NCBI GenBank assembly: GCA_013397935.1 | Contig: VZRN01004506.1 | Coordinates: forward strand, 1,105,100 to 1,169,099 | DNA length: 64,000 nucleotides | Source: Dasyornis broadbenti | Taxonomy: Eukaryota; Chordata; Aves; Passeriformes; Dasyornithidae | Direction: 5' to 3' | Shown: piece after piece, positions 39,601 to 52,700 of the stretch | How the letters are laid out: every line of letters starts with the position of its first letter | Position numbering within the stretch: position 1 is the stretch's first letter | Position numbers and translations under genes: made by a program | Notes under the pieces: model-generated | Seen by the model: only the letters and a program-made list of their open reading frames with translations | The model's database searches: none | Told to the model about the DNA's origin: nothing

Positions 39601-42064
39601 TACGGTTACATTAATACACCCATAATCCTGGTAACTCAACCCATTTATAACTGTGCAGCTACAAACCATGGAAGAGACCTCGCAGCCTTTTCCAGAAAAT
39701 GGGGTCTGTTAGCCATGTGGAAGTTGCACCCCAAACGTGTGTGTCACTGCTGCTTCAGTAGGACAGGAAAGCACAGACAGACCAAACTGCACATCTGCAG
39801 AAATATTTGGACCTCCTTCACTTGGTTCTCATGTATTTGGCAGAGCTATGACTGGAACTGAGAGAACAGCCCTTTTTTGCCAGGCCTGGAATAATCTCAG
39901 TGGACACTGGGAGAGGGAGCAGCCATCCCCAGAGGGTGCAGCTCTGCACAGTGCTGGCAGCAGGAAACAAGCAGGTGGTCTCTATTAAATACTGAATGGT
40001 TTTTTACTTTGTGTTTGAAAGCATCTTTCTGAGCCTTTTTGTAGGCTTTGGGGATATTCAGTAGCTTTGAGCTTTGAGGTATGTCCCATTTTGAATTCCC
40101 ACTGAAATTACTCAGTTATCCATCCCTCCTACCGAGATACCTCTGGAGCTGGTCAGGGTTTGCTCTGAACTAAGTAATACTTAGTGTGTGATGCCTTCAG
40201 ATACCTTCTTCCTGAAATATCAGGGAGGGTTAACACTGACAGCTGTCTTTGTTTAAAATGTGATGCTTTGCTTGTCCTGACCATAAACTTTTTGTTTTGA
40301 GGAGATTTTTACAAAAATACATTTAACAGAATGTTTTTAATAAAGTCCTCGTTTGTAAAACACAATTGCTAGACAGTCAATTCTTATGACGAAGCCTCTC
40401 CCATGGTGAGTTTTCCTTTTGCTAATTCCTGGAAGGCAGCTCTTCAGTTTCACACAAACCTTTTTGTATTTGAAAACATAAAGCCCTACACCCACCCTTT
40501 TAAAAACGGAACTTTTGTCCAGTTGATCATCAGCTTGGTCACATCAGTGTGTTCATATCCACTGTGTGAACTTAATGTTTTATTTTTTTTTCACTTGGCA
40601 TGAAGTTGTGAGATATCTGGTCATGGTTTTAAGGTTATTGTTGACAGTGCTGAGCAGCTGTACACAAGCAGATGCAAAGGCTTAAGAGCAGATGCCGTAA
40701 TTACAGAATTACAGATGTACTCATTAATTCTTGTTTTTTCAATTTACCTCTCTGGTTTTTTGTCTCTCTCTTTTTAAACTGTACACTGTAGGTGCCAAGT
40801 GTATTTTCCAAAAGTGTCTGCTGAGGATGGCTCACTCTGGCACAGCTGTGTATACAATGAAATTTAAGGTTGAATCTGGTAGTAAATGCAGTAATAACCT
40901 GATTTTTTCCCTGTGCATCAGCCCTCTCTAAGTTATCTAGGTTACTGGAGCATTTGGCCACTTGGCAAGCATTACCTGGCCCTCTGCCAAATGAGACACA
41001 CAACTTTCGTTGCTGTGGTGCCTGAGTTGTACAAATAAGCTGCTTTTTAGGCCTACAGGAAGAAAACCACGCCAATTGAAATTGTTAGTCACCTTTCCTT
41101 AGTCACATTTGAGAGAAACGAGATGGTATCGTAGCCATTGTGCAGAGTTACACAATTCGAAGGGGCATGTGGTGAGAGTAACATAAATCTTTTCAGTTGG
41201 CATTATTCTGTTGCATGGTTGCTGTTTTCTGTTTTGAAGCAGATGACTCACATAATGGACCATTTGCTGGCGTGGTTACTGAAGTCAGTAGGATTTACAG
41301 CAGCAGGATTTTTGATATAAGTTAATTATGATTTCAATACCAGGAAATAAGCTCCAGTTTAGAAGAAAAAAAAAATTAAAGTGCTGCTCTGTTTCTGTGT
41401 AGTCTGATGCTATTATTTGTCCAACTGATTATCAGATTTGTGGTGTTAATGGAGTTAGTCTTAATAAGATGCATGCATGAATGTACCCAAAAAACAGAGG
41501 AGCTGAGCTGTCTTTGCCCATAAATTAGAAAATTCTGTAAGCTACTATGATATAAATGTGGTATAGGAAGCTTGATTAGAAAGCACCAGTGAGTTCAGTG
41601 ACTGTATAGTATCAAAATTAGTGCAGAATTTGATGTGCTTTCAGTGATGATTTCATTAGTTCAGCAGTGTATTTATAATGTTGTAGCTGTCTGTTAAATT
41701 AAAGAGCCACAAATACTGGTGATCGTGGTTTGCAGCATTCTTCCTAAACCTGCAAAGTACAAAGTTATTAAAAGACTAACATATACTAAGCCCAGGAACT
41801 AAAAGGTTAATGTTCTTTGAACTTGTGCTGAAATGCAGAGAATAAATATGTTTTTTAAGCTACTTGCATATTTTTAATGACCTTCTGTGTGAAGAAAGTA
41901 ATGATAATGTACGTTGTGGCTCTGTAGCTCAGACATCATCACAAGGAGGCCATTTGGAGCTGCTCTCCCATCCAAGCATAACAGCAGTATCAAGCCCAGA
42001 GAAATAAAAGGATTCCCAGTGCTTTTGTTGTCCTGCACACCAGGATGACAGTGCTGGATCTGAA
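33626..42064. other. Intron block with a candidate regulatory cluster near 35.7 kb
   Basis: No gene or repeat family recognised. The region around 35690-35890 carries forkhead, E-box and PBX/MEIS-like motifs close together (see findings). The rest is ordinary AT-rich intron. Confidence 0.45.
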
Positions 42065-42252
42065 GTGAATGGCAGAATGGTTTGGGTTGGAAGGGACCTT
42101 AAAGATCACGTGGTTCCAACCCTCTGCCATGGGCAGGGACACCTTCCACTATCCCAGGTTGGCCCAAGCCCCATCCAACTTACAGCGATGGGGCAGCCAC
42201 AGCTTCTCTGGGCACGCTGTGCCAGGGCCTCCCCACCCTCACAGTAGTTTCT
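42065..42252 (-). mobile_element. CR1 LINE 3'-end fragment, antisense to FAT4
   Basis: It reads GGCAGAATGGTTTGGGTTGG, AAGGGACCTTAAAGATCA, GGGCAGGGACACCTTCCACT, then CCCAGGTTGGCCCAAGCCCC, TCTCTGGGCACGCTGTGCCA and GGGCCTCCCCACCCTCACAG. This is the reverse complement of the CR1 3' end, about 190 bp, non-coding. Confidence 0.95.
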
Positions 42253-45200
42253 TTTCTGTAGCATTTGTTAATACAAGGCAGACTGTAGGTTCTGGCAGTC
42301 TAGACAGAACCATAATGTTTCTTCTGGCTTTTCTCATCAATTTTGACAGATTTGAGGCGTTTGCATTTCTGCACAAAGAGGTTTCAATGAGCCCTTCTGA
42401 CTTGCTTGTGTTGTAGGCTCATTTTAATTCACTCAGCAGAGTTTGCCAAGTACCTTAGTCTGTGCTGTATATATGTGCAAAGAAAGGCATTAACCTTGCT
42501 GGAATCTCCCAGGATTTGTTTTGGGATAACTGAAAACAGAATGTGAATCCAGCCATCAATTAGCATTGTTACAAATATTCCCCCTTCATTTCTTTTTACT
42601 GTTGTTATTTTAACCTGAATTATTGTAATCATAACCTGTAACTTTCTCCCTGAAGCATATTGCAAATACTTAGAGCATTTTGCATACTGTTTTATGTCAG
42701 GGAATTGCCATGGCCTGGTTGGAGGGCATATGTAATTTACTGGGATTCAAGAAGTAAGAAAGCTGCTGGGTGTTGTTTGGTGATGCCTGTGTAAGAAATA
42801 TCTTTGGAAATGTATTTTAACAGTTAGCAGAAGAAGTGTTAAATACACCAGCAGTCTGTAATTCATCATTTTGCCAAAATATGATGTATCAGCAAATGCC
42901 ACACAGCAGAGAGTGTGTCATTGATACAAAGGAAAGGTAACAGCTCCTGCTTTTCTGTACTATAGTTTGATCATAGAAAAGACTGAAGGAGTGACTTCAA
43001 TTTACACATGCTTTTTGGTGGCTGAGATGTCTTGCAAGAGGTTTCCTTCCTCCCTTTGTCGTTAGTGACCATATAGCTTTTGGATCATGTCACGTTCTGA
43101 CTGAGAGTAAGGAATGATGAGTGCATGGGCTGGCAGCCAGATCTGCCATGAACTGCGCTGCACCAATCATATCATCTTACATCTCTGTCCCTTATTTTTC
43201 CCCTTTGGAAGACAGATACCGTAATATTTTATTACTACAAAGATGCCTTTAACCATGTTTGAGAAAGTCTGCGGGAAGATTGTAGAAGATTGATAAATGC
43301 AGAAATTGCTGTTACTAATTTTTCAAAATGCTCGTATTTCAGACAATATGTTTCTAGGTAGGTGTGGATATTTTCAGCTATGGAATGCTTTTAAACAGAA
43401 CATCTGCATCTCTGCTTCCTATGCAATTACTTGTAAGAGAAACGAATCCCTGTAAAGCACACCATGATGTCTTTGAGGCATAATGCTGTCCCTGTTGCGC
43501 TATCACCAGCTGTTCATTATGAAATTATGGTGGTAATTATGTTGTTGTCACCATTAACATGATGAGCTAGCAGAGGCATTTGAGTTGTTGCCATTTTTTT
43601 AATTATTGAGAAGTTTTTGCCTGCCTTGTTTTCCTTCTTTCCACTGTTTGATGACTTTCTCAGAAAGCTTTCAGGTTTATTAAACTTGAACCTAGAAAAT
43701 ACTTCTTTATTGAAAAGTTTTTGTCTGCCCTTCTTCTGTGTTATGCTGAGGAAATAAAATAAGGTGTGTCACACCCTATGGAAGGATCAAACCAAGCTGA
43801 GATTTAGGAATTCTAGATGGTGGGGGGGAAAATGGTACAAAGAAACAGTAAACAAAACCCCTCAGCATTGCTTTTTAGACCTCTCCATGATGCCCAGATT
43901 TGTTGCCGTAATTCTCTTACCAAGAGTTAATGTTTGACTTCCTTTGTTTTTTTGTATTAAATTTTACCTACTCTGTTTCTGTTTTCCTGCTTTTTAATAC
44001 ACTATAATAATTTAACTGTAAGCCATTCAAATTTTGTCCTCAAAATGCTTCTTCTATTTTTCCCAATTGTCTATAAAACTATTGAAATGCTTCAATTGTG
44101 AGTGTACAATGAATGATCATTCTCTAATCTGTTCCACATGGATAGTGGGCCAGTTTGTACATCCAGTACACAACACTTCTTAATTCAGTTAAAAGCAGCC
44201 AGACTGAGACTGTTACAACCTACAAGATCTTTAGAAAAAATGTACTTTTTTAGAAAAACTCATACCACTTCATAGACACCCTAGTGAAGACACAAATCAA
44301 AGGAAGTAAACCAAGGGAAAAACACAAAGAAATTGCACTTAGCTTCAATCTTCAAAAGACAGAATTATATCTTTTAATTGTATATTTAAGGGTTCTTGAA
44401 CTCTGTGAAGATTTTCTGAATCTTTTATGGTTACACTTGAACATTTATTCTGATTTGTTTTGTTTTGGGTTTTTTTTTTCCTGTGTTCTTCAGAAGGGAA
44501 CTGGTGATTCTCAGCTCTTCTGAAATTCCTCCCATACATTTTAAATATCCAGAGACTTGTAGTAATGACCAGTGGTGGTGAACTTCCAAAGGATCAAAGA
44601 TCTGGCACGATCAGGATAATAACTGAAAACCCCAAGTGCTATAATACAAGGGATAGCTGAGTCGCTTCAGTCAGGACATCAGACAGGGACCCGAGCAAGA
44701 AAAAGTTCTTTGGTTTCTCCTATTCTTGAAATACCATGAGAACCATTCTCTTGTGGTACATCTGCTTCCTGCCACACTGAAATTAAGATATGCAGAAGTG
44801 CCAGTCTATCTCTTTCTTCTTTCTCTTTTCCCCTTTAAGGTTTGCTAAGTTTATCAGAACTCAACATTTTTACTTGATTGAAGGGAGCCTTTGGTTTGGT
44901 CAGTCTCTGTGAGGAGTAGATCAAGTAGCCCTCCTGACAGCTGTGTTTGTGTTACAATTGTCAGCTGCTGGTGAAATTTCTGACCCAGTAATCAGGGCTT
45001 GCATAGGACTGTCCACAATAAAACCAAGTCAGTGGGAGATCAGCTGCGGTGCGAAGTCAGGGGGTTTGGGGGAGGGAGATGTGATGCAGAAATATGTCAG
45101 GTTAGGATTTGGTCTATTAAAAGTTCTCGTTATTGATTGTAGCAGCCACAGAGCTCAACTTCATGGTTTGATGTAGGTTCTGAATCTAGAGAAGATGGAA

Positions 45201-48200
45201 TGGATATTTAGGAGCCAATGAAAGTCAAATCTCTGAATTTATGCTCAAATAAAACAGTCCATATTCTTTATTAAGGAAGATGACTGTAAGAATACCAAAT
45301 AAGCACACTGTTCCAGCTATTCCAGCTATTTCTGTGAAAGTCTGGGGCTTTTCAGTTGATTTTTCTTCAGTGCACAAGGTCATATATATATTTACAGATA
45401 TGATGATATGATAAGTTTCTAAAGGTGAAGGTCTTTTTAAAGACCTTTTAATTAGTCTCTAATGCTTGATTTTCTAAATTTGCTGTGTCGAATCCAAAGT
45501 CCAACAGCTGAGTAAAAAAATTCAAAAGGTAAGTGAGGGGAACAAAAATTGTTGGCTGACATGAAGAATTCTATAAACTGAGTTTCAGCCATCTTCCGCA
45601 TTCCCAGGCCAAAAGAGATGTGTTATTCAGCTATTCAGAATATTTCTGGAGATGAAAGTTTGTAGTTATATATAAATTTGAATCTTCACGGTTTCGTAAA
45701 GGACCAACATAGGGTTTTTTTATTCAATTTCAAGAAGGACTTTATTACAAAACCTCATGACCAGAAACGGCAATTTTTTCAAAAGGTGATGTAGACACAT
45801 TGAATCTAGTCGGGCAGAAAAACTAGATTTTGGAGGTATGTAAGAATTCCCTTTTTGTCCAGATGTAGCAGTTGGTCCAATACACAGTGCATCAGCCTAC
45901 TGTTACCATGTAGGACTTCCTTAATAATTGAACTAAGGGTTGCATAGCCAGGCTGGAGCAAAAAGGTGACTGGGAAAGATATGCCTGAAGATACAGCTCC
46001 CTGAATAAAAATTCTGATATACTGGAGAAAAGTGGGTAAAGGAGGGCTGGTGTGCTCTGTGAGTTGAATTTCTTGACCCTGCCACCGTAGCCTCGGTTGT
46101 CAGCTGGCTCTGCTGAGGGCAGCCACATGAAAAGGTCCATCTGTGGCCACAGAAAAAAGTCTTTCTGGCCTCAAGTGGCTTGTGGCCACAGGGAAAGGGC
46201 CCTCCCTGACACCGCAGGAGCAGATGTGAAGTGGCTGGAGAAGCCTGCAGTCTGCAAAAGAGGAATACGGTGAGGACAGCATTTCCCTGAAATTTGTGGG
46301 AGAATGCAGAAATACTTGGAATTTCTAGCTCCCACAGTTCCCTGCTAGCAGCCTGTTGGTGCTGTGGGGAAAAACACCTTTAGGTATTTCTATAAAATGG
46401 CCTTATGCTGCTAAACCTGAAACTGGAAAGTAGCACGTTGGCCTTGTGTGTTTTATTGGCTAAAGTCTATTCAGATTCATACAGGGATTCTTCTCAGAAA
46501 GGTGCCACATATAAAACCCTCGTAACTGCAAACCATCAGTCAGCATTCAGTCCTATATCTTTCATTCCCTTTCACTCACAGAAAAAAAATCTGTGCTTTC
46601 TTTAGTGTCTATAGCAATGCTTTTTCTACCATGGCTCTGGGTAAAGCGCTTTTTTTTGCTGTTTGGGCAGCCTTCAGTAATGGGATGGATTTACTGTATT
46701 GTCCTGATGACTGTATGTGTCTTAAATGTCACACCTGTAAGTTTAATTAGGTGATTTATTTAATGTAGAGGTGTGACATTCCCATTCTTGAACTTCTAAT
46801 GCTTGTATTTTCTGACTTTATCCTTTTTTCTTGTTTTTTTGGTTTTTTTTTTTCTGGCATGGACAGCAATGTTCTTACCGATTCAATTCATTTCTTATTA
46901 CATGGCAGTAGACCTCATTTAATTAAATGCAAAGTTATAAACCAAATGGTTCCCAAATGTATACTGCTTTGAGTATTTAAGGAAAAAAAAAAAAAAATCC
47001 AGAAAGAAAAACCTCACTAGCAAGTGTTTGCCAAGTGTTTGTGTTGGTTTGGCAGGTATTTGGAATTGAGTTGGTAACCAGAGGTTCTACTAGATACAGA
47101 AGTAGTAATGTCTTTAGGAGAAAGTCACCCCTTGTATCTGGGGAAATGCCATAGGGCCGTGTGTGTGCATATACAGTATCCATGGAAAGGATGGGTGGGT
47201 GAATGAGTTTTTTATGGTCCTTAGTGGCAGTGCAGCTCTGCCTTGGTCCCACTGGGTTGCAGTTTCTGGGCAGACCTGGGAGAGGTCCTAGTGTGCTGGT
47301 TAGTCCTGTTGAAATGGACTTCAAAATAATTTATTCCCAAAATCAATTTATTTTTAAAATTTTATTACTATTGACTGAGCTATACACGTTACTCATTTAC
47401 CAGTACGGACAAAATAACCTGTATTGCGTCATGGTTCTGGTGGTGAAGGAAGGGAAAAAACAACTGCTTTCTTATCATTTTTATCCCTTGTACCAATTTG
47501 GTGTTTATCTCTCGTTTACTGTGAAGTTGGATCATATTGGGTTTCCATGTTTATGATTCTGTATGTTTTGATGTGTATTTTAAAGTCAGCGTGCTGTTGC
47601 TTTGTTAAATCAGCCAAGGCTTGAGTAGTGCTTTGCCTAAGCTAGTTTTAATTCCCTCTGTTGCATGTGAGACTTTGTCTCTTTTGAGGGAGCAGAAAAT
47701 GATACAGTGCTTGAATTACCTTAAAATACTGATTTCGGAAAGAATGAGAATTTTAGCATTGTTTGCTTTGCCTTTAGGAAAACATTTTTTTTAATCTTCT
47801 GGCTTGGAAGTGTCAATGTCCTGTCCTGGCTGGTGGCCTTCTGTTGGGACAAGGTTGTTTCTTTTCAGTGCCTTTCATCTGTGCTTTGGCAAAAAAAGTT
47901 AGATGTAACCACAGTAGGTAATGCATTTCCAGACAATGCCTTATTGTCTGCACAGGCTGGACCCAGAGACCTTGCATACTACTTAGAATCAAGATTCAAT
48001 TACCAACCTTTTGGGCATTTTTATGTAAAATGCTCTTTATTATGGTTTTCTCATAGCTAAAGCATGAGTCACTTGCAAGCCATAATAGATTTTGGCTATG
48101 CTGCATGATGAAGTGTTCTGGATGCAGTGAAACATTTAATCAAGACTCCAGGCAGTGCAACTCCCAGTGGTCACCTTAACAGACAGAAAAAAAGAGGAGA

Positions 48201-48339
48201 GAAAACGAAACAAATTATGGCACCTTTTCCTTGCAGCACTAGGATCAATATTTGTTAGAGACAACAGAAGGGAGTAGCTTCTTTTAATTTTTAATTTTAA
48301 ATGATGGTGAAAGCAGATTTACACCTGATTCAGACTAGG
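42253..48339. other. Intron block with small inverted and tandem repeats
   Basis: No gene or repeat family recognised. It contains a 9-bp perfect inverted repeat at 45428-45447, a doubled TTCCAGCTA near 45311, a pair of TGTGGCCACA palindromes at 46142 and 46181, and an A15 run at 46983-46997. Confidence 0.45.
46983..46997. repeat. A15 homopolymer
   Basis: An uninterrupted run of 15 A within ordinary intron sequence. Confidence 0.85.
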
Positions 48340-48572
48340 TGACTAAGGAAGAAATTTTCCACGATGAGGGTGGTGAAATGCTGGCACAGGCTGCCTAGAC
48401 AGGTGGTGGACGTCCCATCCCTGGGAACATTCAGTGGGAACATTCAGTTGGGCAGGGCTCTGAGCAACCTCACCTAGGTGAATATGTCCCTGCTCATTGC
48501 GGAGAGGCTGGACTAGACGGTCTTTGAAGGTCCTTTCTAACCCAAACTATGCTATGGTTCTATAATTTTTCT
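48340..48572 (+). mobile_element. CR1 LINE 3'-end fragment, same strand as FAT4
   Basis: It reads AGGGTGGTGAAATGCTGGCA, CAGGCTGCCTAGACAGGTGG, CCATCCCTGGGAACATTCAG, GGCAGGGCTCTGAGCAACCT, GACTAGACGGTCTTTGAAGG and TCCTTTCTAACCCAAACTAT, and ends with GGTTCTATAAT. This is a sense CR1 3' end of about 230 bp. It carries an internal 13-bp tandem duplication (see findings). Confidence 0.95.
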
Positions 48573-49624
48573 GATAATGTCAGTTAAATCACTGTAGTTT
48601 TGATTACTCTGATCTCCCAGTGTTTTATAGCGATGCTTTATAAAAGGGTCGTGGTTGGAAAACATCAAATCACCTTACTAAGCTCTACAATATGGTATTA
48701 ACTCTAGGGAAGTTACACAGTGTTAAAATACTGGAGTTGGAGCCCACAGATTAAAATTACCTGGGAAATTCCAGCACTACATATTATTAATACATAAGGC
48801 CCCATGCGTGTTTGTTTAATAGACAAAGGAAAACATGTTTCCAAAATGCACTGAGCCCTAAGCTTCCAAACAGATTCAAGGCCAGTAATCAGTAGTAATT
48901 CCTGATTCTGTGAGGAGAAAGGAAATATTTCTGTAATCTCTATTTTAAATAACTGTTGTCTTCTATTGGGATTTTGTTTTATTTGCTTTGGGGGTGACTG
49001 GAGTGGGCAGCGTACTTGAAGGAGTTTGGATACTATTCGCTACACTGATTTTTTCCAAAACTGTTACCCCAGAATTTAAAGTTCAAGTGATTGCTGCTGG
49101 TGCCCCTGAACTTTCAAGCTTGCCTTTTCTTTTTCCTCCCCCGCAACAGTGCCTTTTTATCACTTTTTCCCTACATTTTGTCCCCGCCTGCAATCTTCCC
49201 CTTGTTAATAGTGGGATTCTTAGCAACATTGTATCTCTGCTTAACAGATTTGCTGGCCTGCAGCACAATAGACTAATGTGATTTTTATTGTGCTAGCGTG
49301 TGCTGGGATTGTTTGCCTCCTGGAAAATGGGATATTCAGATGCCTCATTCAGCCTCAGCTATTGCCTTGTCCCAAGGCATTTTCTTTTTAAATGGGCTTT
49401 CGATCTTGTTGTGAAAATTGTAAATGTGCATGATCTGTAGTTCAGGTTTTTCACCTTCTTGAGCTCTGCTATTATTGGGTATTCAAGTAATTTTAAAACA
49501 TAAGTGTTTATTTTTTACCTCAAATTTACTGTTTTCCAGTGATTTAGAGCAAGGTGGGAGACTGGTTCAAGACAGCCCATGGGGTTTTATCATTATTAGA
49601 AATTTTACTGTAGGTTTCTTCTAG

Positions 49625-49676
49625 GAATATATATATGTATATGTGTGTGTATATATACACATATATATGTATGTAA
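49625..49676. repeat. AT/GT microsatellite with a 16-bp perfect palindrome
   Basis: Alternating purine-pyrimidine tract made of AT, GTAT and GT units. TGTGTATATATACACA at 49646-49661 is its own reverse complement. Such tracts can form cruciform or Z-DNA and are length-variable. Confidence 0.9.
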
Positions 49677-49734
49677 TGTTATTTATTTTAAATAGGATTT
49701 TTCTTCTTTTTTTTTTCCTGACAGTGCATTCCTG

Positions 49735-49757
49735 GAAATTTCCAGAAATTTCCAGAA
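49735..49757. promoter_or_regulatory. Heat-shock-element-like array (five perfect units)
   Basis: Five triplets alternate GAA (49735), TTC (49740), GAA (49745), TTC (49750) and GAA (49755), each separated by exactly two bases. A canonical HSE bound by trimeric HSF needs three such units. A sixth position to the left (TCC at 49730-49732) matches two of three bases. Part of the pattern comes from a 10-bp tandem duplication (GAAATTTCCA twice). Function is inferred from motif only. Confidence 0.55.
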
Positions 49758-52700
49758 CTGCATTGTACTCTGATGCTTTGTCTCCCCATTCCTTTACCTC
49801 TCCAGTTTGGAGGAAGAACACGTGCACTGCTCCTGAAGCACTCAGTATAACCACAGCTTCACTGATGTGAGTGGCCACTGTGGTCACGCACACATTAAAA
49901 AAAAGGAATCTACACCTCCATCTGTGTTTTACAGGATTAGTGAAACATTGTTTTCTGGGTGAAGAAAAAGCCTCAAGTGATGGAGGCAGGGAAAAAAAAA
50001 TGACTAGTGTTAGCCAGCTTCTCTAGAGATTTACATAGATGGGGTGAATTAATAGTTGTACTCTTTTCTTTTATCATCATGAGTGATTTATTTGGAATAT
50101 TTACCAGGGAAGGGGTAATAAATAAATAAAATCCTTTCACATTTATTCAGTTCAAATTGATAATGTGCTGAGCGAAGAAGAAGAAAAAGCTCCTTAATAT
50201 CTTTTTAAAATGAAAGATCATCTAATGACTTAAGCATAAACAAAAGTCTTGAGGGTGATTTGTGCCTACGCTGCCCGCGGATTATTAGATGGTATCTCCT
50301 GAGAGAGGCAGCAAGCAAAGGGAAGAAGAATGACCCAACACCATATAAATGGGAAGAAAAGCTGTTGCCTTTCCACTCTGTTTGATCTTTAATCAAATAG
50401 TTGTAGCGTTTGAAGAGGTATCGAACGCGTGAGGCAGCTGGGAGTTCCCCTCTTCTCAGGTCGTGTTCTATCTGTATATCTCTGATCGAGTGTGTGCCAT
50501 GCATGGCATGGCTCCAAGCAAGAATTACTCTTCTGGGACTCCCAGAGAAACTTGTTGCTGCCACATGAGCTCATTCATGTTTCCTGTGTCATCTTTTTTC
50601 CTCCTCTCGCTGTCATTTGATAGGTGGAAGAGCTTCAGGAAAATGTTCTGTCTGTAAACCCTCCTGCCTTTGGAATGAAAAAAACCTAAATGTTAATAAC
50701 TGTAATAAAACAGAAGGATAGGGCCTGGCCAAATGAGCCCACTGCCTTATGGAAGGTGTTATGATTGGTTAGAATTCGGCACATTGCCTTCCAGGGCAAT
50801 GTTTTATTTTACATACCTTTGTAGCTCATAAACCTAGTCACTAAACTAATTTCTTTTTCCAGAATAAAACTCTCATTTTAAGCTTTTTATGTTGAGCATG
50901 GAACTCGTCTAGCCTGTTCAATAATAGTTATCTGGGGTACTAATATTTTTGAAGTGGATTGGTGTTTTTGCTCTTAAGAAATGAAACTTCATCTTACAGC
51001 AACTGTTTCTTAATTCAACAAATTATTTTGAATAAGCTTAAGAATAGTTTATGTCCTAAATGCTTAAATAGATCTGTGTGCCTTAAAACTTGAGGTCTTG
51101 ACATGATTCCTTATATCTGTTAAGAGCTGAGGTTTTCTCAATGGGTAAAGAGCTATTTTTCTTACATCTGCATTTAAAGTAAATTGAGGCAGAACTCTTT
51201 GAGATGAGTGCTGCCCTGCCTCAATCTGCTCTGAATTTGTTTAGGGAGGAAAAAAAAAAAAACGCACAAGAGGCTAATTTGAGCAGCAAATAAGAATCCT
51301 AACAAGATCAAGGCAATTAATACTTCCTCTGCTTTGAAAATGTCCGTGACAACAGGCTGCAGCAATCGAATTGTCACAGATGAGGATGGGCTGGCCATCT
51401 GTAACTGTGGCAGGGGCAGGGCATTATTGTGAGAATGTTATTAGGCATGTGAAGGAGAAATTTGATTCATGCACAGGGAAATTTGTGGTATTGTTTGGCT
51501 TTCTATATTGCCAATCTCTGTGGTTAGTTGTATGCCTGTGTTTTTGCATCTTAGCTTGAGTCAAACATAAAACAAGCACACAAACAAAACTAATAGAAAA
51601 AAACCCTCACCCAAAGATGGTTTGTATAGAAATTGATATGGAAAATGACTGTGTTTATTTTACAGGGGTTAGTAAATAAACAATGTGTATTTGTCTGAAG
51701 AATAAGCTCTGAGAGAAAGCTTTGATTTTTCAGTCTTTTTTTCGAGATGTATTAAGTGTGTGAAGGAAAAGCACTGTACTAGAATTTGTACAAAAGTAGA
51801 GCAAGTTTTTGGAGATTTACATGCATGTGGATTGAACAAAACTTCCTGACTTTATCATTTTGCCTTGAACAACAGAAGTAAGACAATATTTTTAATCAAC
51901 TAATCAGTTTTCCATCACAGTCTTAACAGATTTAGAAGGGTCTGTAACTATTTGTGTTTCCCTGGCTTCTGCAGACATTCGAGGCTGTTCAGGGGAGCAA
52001 AGCTCCCATCAGTGCCTGGACCATTGGAGAGAGCAAGTTAGAGAATTAAAAAGGTGCAAAGACACTTCACTATGTTTGCTGCTTCTGTATTTTAGTATAT
52101 TTGAGTCCTCTGAGTGGCAGTCAGAGCTTTTGGGTCCTGTATTAAATGTGCTGTAGATACAAATAGGAATCGAGGATTGTCAGATGGAAAGTTGCAGAAG
52201 TTTTTGTTGCATAGTGCCGTACTTTGAGTGGTCCAGGGAGTGCTCTCAGATGGTTAGTTTGTCTCTGTCTTGCATCCTGGGGTTGTACTGAATGATGAGT
52301 TTGAGGTCAGGGAAGAGTATGCCTCATTTTGGATAGATTTTGAGAAGGGGATGGTGATTATCACTTTCCATGTAGCCTGGACATGTTGCTTCCTAGAGTT
52401 CTACAGGCATTGGCATGTAATGGTTCCTTGCTTCCAAGGTTTGGATAATTCCCTTCAGCTCCCTTTTTTTTTCCTTCCTGTGGTGTATTTGAGGCTTTGA
52501 GGCCTTCAGTTTCCTCGATATTTATTCTTGTACTTGCTGTTGTCGCTGGTGGGTGGTTTGCCATCAGTGTGGGCTGAGAGCACAGCACGTGATCTGTAGA
52601 CCCTTTTGAACATAACTCCTGTGGTGCAAACAGCTGCTGATACCGGCGTGACCACCTTGTCTTGCCTTCATTAAGTCCGAGACAGAATTACACATAATTT

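Noticed and set aside
49621..49893. 90-codon minus-strand open frame
   Set aside because: Its C-terminal part is just the AT/GT microsatellite translated.
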